Position numbers and translations under genes: made by a program
In this document: piece by piece, positions 1 through 5,954 of the stretch
How the letters are laid out: every line of letters starts with the position of its first letter
Position numbering within the stretch: position 1 is the first letter of the stretch
The notes under the pieces: model-generated
Told to the model about the DNA's origin: nothing
Database searches by the model: none
The model's input: only the letters and a program-made list of their open reading frames with translations
NCBI GenBank assembly: GCA_031255695.1
Contig: JAIRSA010000215.1
Span: 1 to 8,193, forward strand
DNA length: 8,193 nucleotides
Direction: 5' to 3'
Source: Eubacteriales Family XIII. Incertae Sedis bacterium
Lineage (GTDB): Bacteria; Bacillota; Clostridia; Peptostreptococcales; Anaerovoracaceae

Positions 1-36
1 CTTGCCAAAAAATATGTATATTTTGAAATTTTTTGT

Positions 37-65
37 TTGAATTAAATTTTTGCCTGTGATAGTAT
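37..65 (+). promoter_or_regulatory. Candidate sigma-A promoter upstream of the GH3 gene
   Basis: A -35 hexamer TTGAAT (37-42) is followed after exactly 17 bases by TAGTAT (60-65), which is preceded by TG plus one base (57-59), as in an extended -10. It lies in an AT-rich island at the window start. The hexamer and spacing match those ahead of the other two genes in the window, which raises confidence. If used, transcription would begin near 72 and leave a leader of roughly 330 bases before the GH3 start. It could instead serve something not visible here, and a second weaker candidate lies closer to the gene. Confidence 0.5.
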
Positions 66-321
66 TATTGTGTAAATACCGCATCGGCCATAGTGGGCCG
101 GCTGTCGCCGCGCCGCCTCTATTGCTGGCCGCGCCGCCCCTTCGGCGGATTGCGGCATGATCCAGATGTCTTCTGCCCACATCGCCAGGCGTGGCGATGC
201 ATGTAAAAACGGGGGGGTGATAAGCCTAGGCGCAGCAACGCCTTGTCCGGCCTGCCACAGGCAGGCAAACGGCACCTTATCCATTATTCTCTGCATTAGT
301 TTTATGCACTATCAGCTATTT

Positions 322-330
322 TGTCATACT
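322..330 (+). promoter_or_regulatory. Weak alternative extended -10 element for the GH3 gene
   Basis: TG (322-323), one base, then CATACT (325-330) resembles an extended -10. The expected -35 position (302-307) reads TTATGC, a poor match. It would give a short leader of about 65 bases that bypasses the structured block. It is weaker than the candidate at 37-65 and may be chance. Confidence 0.22.
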
Positions 331-348
331 GTGCCCGCGAACACTTTT

Positions 349-373
349 AGCCAAAACAATTAAGCCAAAACAA
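349..373 (+). repeat. Short direct repeat AGCCAAAACAA in the leader
   Basis: AGCCAAAACAA occurs at 349-359 and again at 363-373, 14 bases apart, followed by another CAAAACC. The stretch between 349 and 385 is A-rich and probably unstructured. It sits just ahead of the ribosome binding site. It could help ribosome access or be a protein-binding direct repeat; nothing in the sequence decides between these. Confidence 0.4.
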
Positions 374-387
374 CAAAACCAAATATT

Positions 388-393
388 GGAGGG
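388..393 (+). promoter_or_regulatory. Ribosome binding site fixing the GH3 start at GTG 401
   Basis: GGAGGG lies seven bases ahead of GTG at 401, an ideal distance. An in-frame TTG at 386 would extend the protein by five residues but overlaps the GGAGGG itself and has no such site upstream. I therefore take GTG 401 as the start. It also leaves a conventional signal peptide with a short basic N-terminus. Confidence 0.8.
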
Positions 394-400
394 AAGAAAC

Positions 401-3400
401 GTGAAAAGAACAGATTGTCGTAAGGCGAAGGCCCGCACGCGGAGGATTCTCCCAGCGCTGCTGATCTTCGCCATGGTTTTCTCATTACTGCCGCAGGGCG
501 CATATGCGGCAGATCTGTCAGTCTCGGCCCCGCAGGATTACGCAGGGGCGACCAGGACCCAGGCGACCTTCGCCGTGGAAGCGTCGGGCGGCGCGGCGCC
601 ATACAGCTACCAATGGCAGCTTAGCGCAGACTCGGCGGACGGCATCGACGGCACCTGGTCGAACGTGACCGGCGGCTCAGGCGCGACAGACGCAAGCTAC
701 AGGACCGGCAACATCAACGCCGCCATGACCGCCAACCTTTACCGCTGCGTAGTCACCGACGCCAACGGGGCCCGCACCATCTCGCCGCCGGCGAGGCTCT
801 ACCTCGCCTACAACGTGTCCGCCAACATAAGCGGCATCGGCATCGCGGCCACAGAAGCCGCCCCGCTGGCTCGCCGGAGCTTCGCGGTCACCGTCGCCAC
901 CCCCGGCAATTACATGATCACCCTTAACTGCGGCGCCAGCAACCATATGGCTGATTCCGCGCTCACGCTGTCCCATAACGGCGAAGCGATCGCCGTGCTC
1001 ACAGGCGACAGCCTGCCCCTCGGCGCCGGCAACAGCGTCTACATCCAGCGCCGGCTCGGCGAAGGCGTGAACTATTTCGTCATCGAAGGCTCGCTGGTCT
1101 CGGTCGGCGGCTATGGGCGCCTGCAGGCCGACAGCATGAACTTCACCGACATCTCCGCGCTCGCGGCGCCCACCTTCTCCTACGCCGGCGGCGCCTACAC
1201 CGGAGATCTCAGGTCATCCATATCGCTAGGCAGCATCTGGAACGTGCTGGGCGCGGAAATCCGCTACACCACGGACGGGACAGACCCGACCGAGACGAGC
1301 GGCACCCTTTATGACGGGCGGGAATTCGCCGTCTTCGCGCCAGGCGCCCCCGAAGGCAGCTCGGTGACCATAAAAGCCATCGCCTGCCTGCCCGGCATGG
1401 AGCCAAGCCCGGTAGCGACAGCCGTCTACGTGCTGGACAGCAGCCCCAATCTCAGCCCGCCGGCCGCAAGCGCCCCATCCGGCACGCTGACCTCCGCCAA
1501 CGCGCGCGTGACGCTGACCGCGCCAGGCTCGACGATATACTACACCACCGACGGCACCGACCCGACGCCCGCCTCAAAGAGGTACGCCGCGCCCGTGAAG
1601 GTCCTGCAGGCCATGACATTGAAGGCCATCGCAGTGCGCCAATACATGGGGACAAGCCCGGTCGCCTCATTTGAGTACACCGTGCAGGCCGCGAACCCGA
1701 CAGCCTACCCCGCCAACGGCGGCACCGTAGGCGAAGGCTCAACCATCGCGCTCACATCCGCGACCAGCGCTGCGAAAAGCACAAAGTTCTACTACACTAC
1801 GGACGGGTCCGACCCGACAGACGGGTCCACGCTTTACACCGGCCCTATACCCGTCCCCGCATTGCCTGACAGGGAAAGCTTCACAATAAAGGCCATAGGG
1901 ACGGCCGACGGGATGATAACAAGCGGCGTGGCTACATTTACATATACATACGACGCCGTGACGCCGCGCCTGACGAGCATCAAATCCGACCCGGATTTCA
2001 TCGCATGGAAGGCCGGCGGCTTCACAGGCCCGGCGCCCCAATCCCTTAAAGACCTCATTTCCAAGATATACAACGCGGTCCCCAAGACCTCCACGACCGG
2101 CGGGCTCTACACGATCTTCGGCGGGGCCAGCGGCGCCACGGCCAACGGGCTTCCGGGAAGCGCCTGGCGCACCATAGGGCTTCCCGCCTTCGGCATACCC
2201 GAAGTGGCCATGGCCGACGGTCCGGCCGGGATGCGGATAACCGCAGAATCCAACGTGGCCTACGAGAGGAGCGCTACCTGGTGGCCGAACTCGACGGCGC
2301 GTTCCTCCACATGGAACCTCGAATTGGAGGAAGATCTTGGCGACGGCTGGGGCAAAGAGATGAAATATTATGGGAACAACACGATACTGGCCCCCGCTGT
2401 CAATATACACAGAAGCGTCCTCAACGGGCGTAATTTCGAATACTATTCCGAAGATCCCCTGCTCGCCGGCCTTGCAGGCGCGGCTGAGGTGAGGGGAATC
2501 CAGCAGAACGGCGTCGGCGTCTCGATGAAGCACTTCGCGATGAACAACCAGGAAACGAGCCGTTCGAACCTGCCGACGGCCGCGAGCAAGCGCGCCATCC
2601 GCGAGATCTACCTCAGAAGCTTCCAGTATGTTGAGGAGAATTCGGATCCATGGACATACATGTCCGCGTTCAACCAGATCAACGGCATCAGCGCAGCCCA
2701 GCAATATGACATGCTCACCACCATCCTGAGGGGCGAATGGGGCTTCGGCGGCACTGTCATGACAGATTATGGCGGCAATGGCAACCGCTACTATACATAT
2801 GGCGATGCATACCCCCCCAATGCCCATGCAGGCCTGGTCAAGGCCGGCAATGAACTGCCGCTGCCTACCGGGAATGCCAACAACGTCAGGGCAGGCGCCG
2901 AGGCCGGCTTCCTCACCGATGCCGATCTGCGCCAGGGCTTCGAGCGCATACTCACATATGTGGCGAAGTCGCCTGTCTTCAACGATTCCCCCATCGCCTA
3001 CAGCGTTGACGAACAGATCAAGGCCGACAACCGCGCCATCGCCGAGCAGGTAGCCGAGGAAAGCGCCATACTGCTCAAGAACGACAATGGCGCCCTGCCC
3101 CTGGACAAGGCCGCCGCAGGGCAGGTGCTGTCGCTCGGCATGGGCGGCAGCAGGCTGTATCTCGGCGGGACCGGCAGCGGCGGCGTCAACCTGACGGCCG
3201 AAGAGACAGCGAACATCCCGACTGTGGCCCAGGCCATTGCCGGGCTGAATGGCGGCAAGATCATCGACGCGGCCACCATGGGCCTGCCCCAGGCCGCGAG
3301 CATAACAGCTTCTGGCGCCATGGGCAGCTCCGGTGCGCGTACCGAGATGGTCATCGACAGCAAGATCGCGGAATGGCGCAGCGCTGACCTGAGTTCCATC

Positions 3401-4756
3401 GTGTACACGCTGCAGCGCGAGTCCGGCGAGAATGCGGACATCCGTGCCGACTACGGCGCGTATTACCTGTCCGCCGCAGAGCAGAACCTCATAGACAAGG
3501 CCTCCGATCTCGCCGCAGAGAAGGGGATCCCCTTCATTGTCGTGATGAACATGGGCTCTTGGGTGGAAATGGAAAGCTGGAAGGACAAGGCCGACGCCAT
3601 ACTCATGGCCTGGGATCCCGGCCAGTCCGGCGGGCTGCCCATCGCCAAGCTGCTGCTCGGCGACGCCAACCCCTCTGGCAAGCTGCCCACGACAGTCCCC
3701 ATCGATGTGCGCGGGGCCGACGAAAACGGCAATCTGCTGAACCCCTCCGCCGGGGAATTCGCCACCAACAACGTGCGCTACAGGGAAGGCATCTACGTGG
3801 GCTACCGCTATTACGACACATTCAATGTCCCCGTTTCCTATCCCTTCGGTTTCGGGCTCAGCTACACGGAATTCGATTTCAGCGGCGCGGCCCTCGACAA
3901 GGCGAGTTTTGACGCCGGCTCCGGCACCATTGCCGCGAGCGTCAGGATAAAGAACGTGGGCGACAGGCCGGGCAAGGAGGTCGCGCAGTTCTACATCAGC
4001 GCGCCAGGCGCGTCCATGGACAAGCCGGCCAAGGAGCTGAAGGGCTTCGGCAAGACGGCGACACTCGCCCCGGACGGCGAAGAGACAGTCAGCGTGCTCT
4101 TTGACGCTATGTCGCTGGCTTCGTTCGACGAAGGCACGGGCAACTGGGTGGTTGAGCCCGGCGAGTACACAGTGCACTTCGCCGCCTCTTCCCAGGACAT
4201 AAAGGCCAGCGCCGTATTCACGGTCGAAGATGAGATCATCGCCAAATCCGTGGATGCGGACGCTATGGCGCCCCCTTCGGATGTCAATGAATTCAAGCCC
4301 GCTGCCGTGACCTACATGCCGGAAGACGGGGCGTCGGCCCCATTCACCAAGGTCTTCGCGACCGGCAACACGGCGGCCGAGCCGCCTGAGCCCAGCCGCG
4401 ATGGCTACACCTTCATGGGCTGGCAGGCCTCCGGCTCCGACACGCCATACGATTTCAGCGCCCCGCTCTCAGGGGATCTCACGCTGACGGCGCAATGGGC
4501 GCCGCTAGGGACCTACGTCAAGATCAACCCGTCCCTGCGCATTTCCATAAAGCTGAGGGACAAAGACACACCATACCCGCTTCAGGTTGACACCGATGGC
4601 GCGAAATACGCATTTGCCTCCAGCAACCCAGGCATCGCGCGGGTCGATGAAAACGGGCTCGTCACGCCTGTGAGGGCCGGCACCGCAGTCATCACCGTGC
4701 GCCTTACAGACGGGAGCGGCTTCCTGTCTTCAGCCACAGTCATCGTGACGCCATAG
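401..4756 (+). CDS. Secreted multimodular glycoside hydrolase family 3 enzyme (beta-glucosidase-like)
   Basis: This 1451-residue protein should hydrolyse beta-linked glycosides outside the cell. A basic N-terminus and hydrophobic segment end in AYA (34-36), a probable signal peptidase I site. An Ig-like module (about 38-135) and a beta-rich module (about 137-250) follow. Three chitobiase-C-like repeats (about 255-517) carry YTTDG(T/S)DPT at 289, 381 and 465. The GH3 barrel (about 525-870) has DGPAG at 606, NGRNFEYYSEDP, KHFAMNNQE (Lys710, His711) and GFGGTVMTDYGG with nucleophile Asp789. The GH3 C-domain has LLKND near 891, a probable acid/base Glu1010 in RESGEN, and GDANPSGKLPTT. A fibronectin-III-like domain (about 1158-1275), an InlB/Flg_new-type module (1303-1366, GYTFMGW) and a Big_2-like module (about 1370-1451) close it. 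GH3 enzymes are commonly 700-900 residues, so roughly 650 are accessory. There is no LPXTG or SLH anchor, so surface retention would rely on these modules. The catalytic set looks complete. The family is certain, but the exact substrate (glucoside, xyloside or N-acetylglucosaminide) is not. Confidence 0.95.
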   Translation: MKRTDCRKAKARTRRILPALLIFAMVFSLLPQGAYAADLSVSAPQDYAGATRTQATFAVEASGGAAPYSYQWQLSADSADGIDGTWSNVTGGSGATDASYRTGNINAAMTANLYRCVVTDANGARTISPPARLYLAYNVSANISGIGIAATEAAPLARRSFAVTVATPGNYMITLNCGASNHMADSALTLSHNGEAIAVLTGDSLPLGAGNSVYIQRRLGEGVNYFVIEGSLVSVGGYGRLQADSMNFTDISALAAPTFSYAGGAYTGDLRSSISLGSIWNVLGAEIRYTTDGTDPTETSGTLYDGREFAVFAPGAPEGSSVTIKAIACLPGMEPSPVATAVYVLDSSPNLSPPAASAPSGTLTSANARVTLTAPGSTIYYTTDGTDPTPASKRYAAPVKVLQAMTLKAIAVRQYMGTSPVASFEYTVQAANPTAYPANGGTVGEGSTIALTSATSAAKSTKFYYTTDGSDPTDGSTLYTGPIPVPALPDRESFTIKAIGTADGMITSGVATFTYTYDAVTPRLTSIKSDPDFIAWKAGGFTGPAPQSLKDLISKIYNAVPKTSTTGGLYTIFGGASGATANGLPGSAWRTIGLPAFGIPEVAMADGPAGMRITAESNVAYERSATWWPNSTARSSTWNLELEEDLGDGWGKEMKYYGNNTILAPAVNIHRSVLNGRNFEYYSEDPLLAGLAGAAEVRGIQQNGVGVSMKHFAMNNQETSRSNLPTAASKRAIREIYLRSFQYVEENSDPWTYMSAFNQINGISAAQQYDMLTTILRGEWGFGGTVMTDYGGNGNRYYTYGDAYPPNAHAGLVKAGNELPLPTGNANNVRAGAEAGFLTDADLRQGFERILTYVAKSPVFNDSPIAYSVDEQIKADNRAIAEQVAEESAILLKNDNGALPLDKAAAGQVLSLGMGGSRLYLGGTGSGGVNLTAEETANIPTVAQAIAGLNGGKIIDAATMGLPQAASITASGAMGSSGARTEMVIDSKIAEWRSADLSSIVYTLQRESGENADIRADYGAYYLSAAEQNLIDKASDLAAEKGIPFIVVMNMGSWVEMESWKDKADAILMAWDPGQSGGLPIAKLLLGDANPSGKLPTTVPIDVRGADENGNLLNPSAGEFATNNVRYREGIYVGYRYYDTFNVPVSYPFGFGLSYTEFDFSGAALDKASFDAGSGTIAASVRIKNVGDRPGKEVAQFYISAPGASMDKPAKELKGFGKTATLAPDGEETVSVLFDAMSLASFDEGTGNWVVEPGEYTVHFAASSQDIKASAVFTVEDEIIAKSVDADAMAPPSDVNEFKPAAVTYMPEDGASAPFTKVFATGNTAAEPPEPSRDGYTFMGWQASGSDTPYDFSAPLSGDLTLTAQWAPLGTYVKINPSLRISIKLRDKDTPYPLQVDTDGAKYAFASSNPGIARVDENGLVTPVRAGTAVITVRLTDGSGFLSSATVIVTP
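1163..1950 (+). repeat. Three tandem chitobiase-C-like modules within the GH3 protein
   Basis: Three diverged repeats of about 80-95 residues each carry the hallmark (Y)YTTDG(T/S)DPT, encoded at 1265-1291, 1541-1567 and 1793-1819, and each ends with a TIKAIA- or TLKAIA-type strand. This is the CHB_HEX_C-type beta-sandwich found beside many secreted glycosidases of anaerobes. Its usual role is as a spacer or carbohydrate-binding unit. The repeats have diverged enough to suggest old duplication or separate acquisition. Module limits are approximate. Confidence 0.8.
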
Positions 4757-4805
4757 CCTGAAAAGGGGCGCAGGCGGCCGGGGCCTGTCCCTGGCCATAC
4801 TCATA

Positions 4806-4837
4806 GCGGGCGGATATCCGAAAGGGTGTCCGCCCGC
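4806..4837 (+). terminator. 14-bp GAAA-capped hairpin after the GH3 gene
   Basis: The arm at 4806-4819 (GCGGGCGGATATCC) pairs with 4824-4837 over all 14 positions, two of them G-U wobbles, around a GAAA tetraloop (4820-4823). It begins 49 bases past the GH3 stop. No T-run follows directly, so it is not a textbook intrinsic terminator. It could stop transcription with help or protect the mRNA 3' end. The GNRA loop and wobble pairs on this strand suggest selection as RNA transcribed from the plus strand. Confidence 0.5.
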
Positions 4838-4844
4838 CGCGTAA

Positions 4845-4862
4845 GCGCCCTATAAAAGGCGC
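4845..4862 (+). terminator. Second small hairpin after the GH3 gene
   Basis: GCGCC (4845-4849) pairs with GGCGC (4858-4862) around an eight-base, A/T-rich loop. It follows the larger hairpin by seven bases and has no T-run immediately after it. It may work together with the first hairpin, or be incidental in GC-rich DNA. Confidence 0.25.
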
Positions 4863-4930
4863 CACGCAGGGATTTTCCGGCAGCAGTGCGAAATTCTTGT
4901 CGTTTTGGTGTGTTTTTTGGCACAAATTAT

Positions 4931-4959
4931 TTGAATTTTCTATCAATATGTTGTATACT
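4931..4959 (+). promoter_or_regulatory. Sigma-A promoter for the reductase-like gene
   Basis: TTGAAT (4931-4936), a 17-base spacer, then TATACT (4954-4959), placed in an AT-rich island about 45 bases ahead of the start codon. Predicted transcription begins near 4966, giving a 5' leader of under 40 bases. It shows the downstream gene is its own transcription unit despite following the GH3 gene on the same strand. Confidence 0.7.
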
Positions 4960-5002
4960 CTAACCATAATCGATAGTTCCGGCCAGGAGGGGGAGGTGTG
5001 CA

Positions 5003-5797
5003 ATGTCACAGACAAAGTTTTGCCAGATGGATCGTTTTACACACAGCGTAGGTATCGACATCGCCTTCCTTCAGCGGATCAGGTTCGACGAGGCCGCGCC
5101 TGCGCTTACCCGCCTCATCGACAGCGGGATTGATTTCATCGCCACATCCGACATATACGGCGACTGCAACGAGAAAATAGGCGTTGCCATATCCGGCCGG
5201 CGGGACGAATTCGTATTGTCGTCCACGACAGCCGCCGGCAACGCCTTCGATTTCTGGCATACATTGGACAGGGACCTTTCCCTGCTCAATACCAGCCAAT
5301 TTGACATATACCAATTCCAGAACCCCGAAAAGATCCCGCGCTTTGATGACGGCTCCGGCCTCTATGAAGGGATGCTGATGGCCAGGAACCAAGGCAAGCT
5401 GAAGTACATAGGCGTCTCCACCTTCCGCTTCCAGACCGCGCGCGAAACAGCGCTGAGCGGGCTTTATGACGTGCTGCAGTTCCCATTCTGCTATCTTTCC
5501 GACGAAAGGGCGATCGAGCTGATACGGCTCTGCAAAGAAAACGATGTCGCCTTCATCGCGTACGACGTGCTGGGGAGCGGCCTCATCTCCGGATGCCGCG
5601 CGGCACGCGAATGGCTCATGGAATATGAATCGATCACAACACTGTGGGATCCCAAGGATATGCCCCAGCTCGACGAGCTGCTGGCCATGCTGGCCGAAAC
5701 GCCCTGCGGGCTCAGCGACGAAGAGCGCGAATTGATCGACAGCGAGCGGCGCGGGCTGGGCGAAGAGTATCGGCAGCGGGTGTTCCGGGCCGGCTGA
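5003..5797 (+). CDS. Aldo/keto reductase-fold protein lacking most catalytic residues and the ferredoxin domain
   Basis: This 264-residue cytoplasmic protein follows the plan of clostridial aldo/keto reductases. Recognisable segments are the N-terminal FLQRIRFDEA, the GIDFIATSDIYG region, DIYQFQNP (101-108), DGSGLYEGML, LQFPFCYLS (158-166) and FIAYDVLGSGLI (184-195). Active members use Asp-Tyr-Lys-His. Aligned by eye, Asp is Ala47, Tyr52 is kept, Lys is Thr75 and His is Gln106, so normal NAD(P)H-dependent carbonyl reduction is unlikely. Relatives I recall run to about 370 residues, with a C-terminal 4Fe-4S domain opening near an ELSG-FCRGCGYC motif. This one stops at the equivalent point (GLGEEYRQ) and ends in VFRAG, encoded by the first unit of a tandem repeat. 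The start is set by AGGAGGGGGAGG (4985-4996) ahead of ATG. The reading frame is open with strong expression signals, so it could be a pseudoenzyme with a binding or regulatory role. It could equally be an early decaying gene. Its partner is unknown. Confidence 0.85.
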   Translation: MSQTKFCQMDRFTHSVGIDIAFLQRIRFDEAAPALTRLIDSGIDFIATSDIYGDCNEKIGVAISGRRDEFVLSSTTAAGNAFDFWHTLDRDLSLLNTSQFDIYQFQNPEKIPRFDDGSGLYEGMLMARNQGKLKYIGVSTFRFQTARETALSGLYDVLQFPFCYLSDERAIELIRLCKENDVAFIAYDVLGSGLISGCRAAREWLMEYESITTLWDPKDMPQLDELLAMLAETPCGLSDEERELIDSERRGLGEEYRQRVFRAG

Positions 5798-5934
5798 GGC
5801 CCTCGCCGGCCGGCTCGCGGATGTTCCGGGCCGGCTGAGGCCCTCGCGGGTGTTCCGGGCCGGCTGAATGCCCTCGCCGACCGGCTCTCGGATGTTCCGG
5901 GCCGGCTGAATGCCCTCGCCGGCCGGCTCGCGGG
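5781..5934. repeat. Four-copy imperfect tandem repeat, about 42 bp per unit
   Basis: The core TGTTCCGGGCCGGCTGA starts at 5781, 5822, 5851 and 5893. Units are 41, 29, 42 and 42 bases, and the second lacks a 12-13 base inner part. Units 1 and 2 have GAGGCCC where units 3 and 4 have GAATGCCC. Unit 1 overlaps the last codons and stop of the reductase-like gene, so each later unit repeats a VFRAG-stop sequence. In units 1 and 4 GGCCGGC pairs with GCCGGCC (5788-5794 with 5805-5811, and 5900-5906 with 5918-5924), so hairpins form on either strand. The array fills the space between two convergent genes and may act as a bidirectional transcription stop, although no T-run is present. Confidence 0.9.
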
Positions 5935-5954
5935 CGGTCCCCGCAGTATTCGCA

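Larger units (their letters stand above)
66..400 (+). other. Long gene-free leader with a series of stem-loops
   Basis: I find no convincing gene here. The short ORFs on both strands lack a proper ribosome binding site and resemble nothing I know. A GC-rich block between AT-rich flanks holds several hairpins that can be drawn directly. CGGCC/GGCCG pairs at 85-89 and 96-100. A two-part stem pairs 128-132 with 152-156 and 134-138 with 144-148. A perfect 7-bp stem pairs 180-186 with 193-199. AGGCG/CGCCT pairs at 228-232 and 239-243. A perfect 7-bp stem with a 3-base loop pairs 250-256 with 260-266, extended by CCG/CGG (247-249 and 270-272) across an AAA bulge. A run of seven G lies at 211-217. 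It may be a structured 5' leader of the GH3 mRNA, or a dispersed intergenic repeat element. I could not match it to a known riboswitch class. Confidence 0.4.

Noticed and set aside
153..170. Minus-strand GACATCTGGATCATGCCG, resembling the 3' half of a TPP riboswitch
   Set aside because: The CUGAGA-type half of the thi-box is missing upstream on that strand and no thiamine gene follows, so the match is probably chance.
42..296. An 84-residue minus-strand frame in the leader region
   Set aside because: It has no convincing ribosome binding site, runs across the stem-loop block and the candidate promoter, and resembles no family I know. It is more likely a by-product of the structured GC-rich sequence.
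2812..2818. Run of seven C inside the GH3 coding region as a possible slippage site
   Set aside because: The frame reads correctly through it (YPPN) and a single 7-base run is weak evidence for phase variation.
1739..4177. An 812-residue open frame antisense to the GH3 gene
   Set aside because: It lies fully opposite a gene with complete GH3 motifs and in a GC-rich region where antisense frames stay open through codon bias. The translation shows no recognisable domain, and I see no promoter for it.
4740..5015. A 91-residue minus-strand frame between the GH3 and reductase-like genes
   Set aside because: It crosses the hairpins and the strong plus-strand promoter, has no ribosome binding site of note and no family resemblance.
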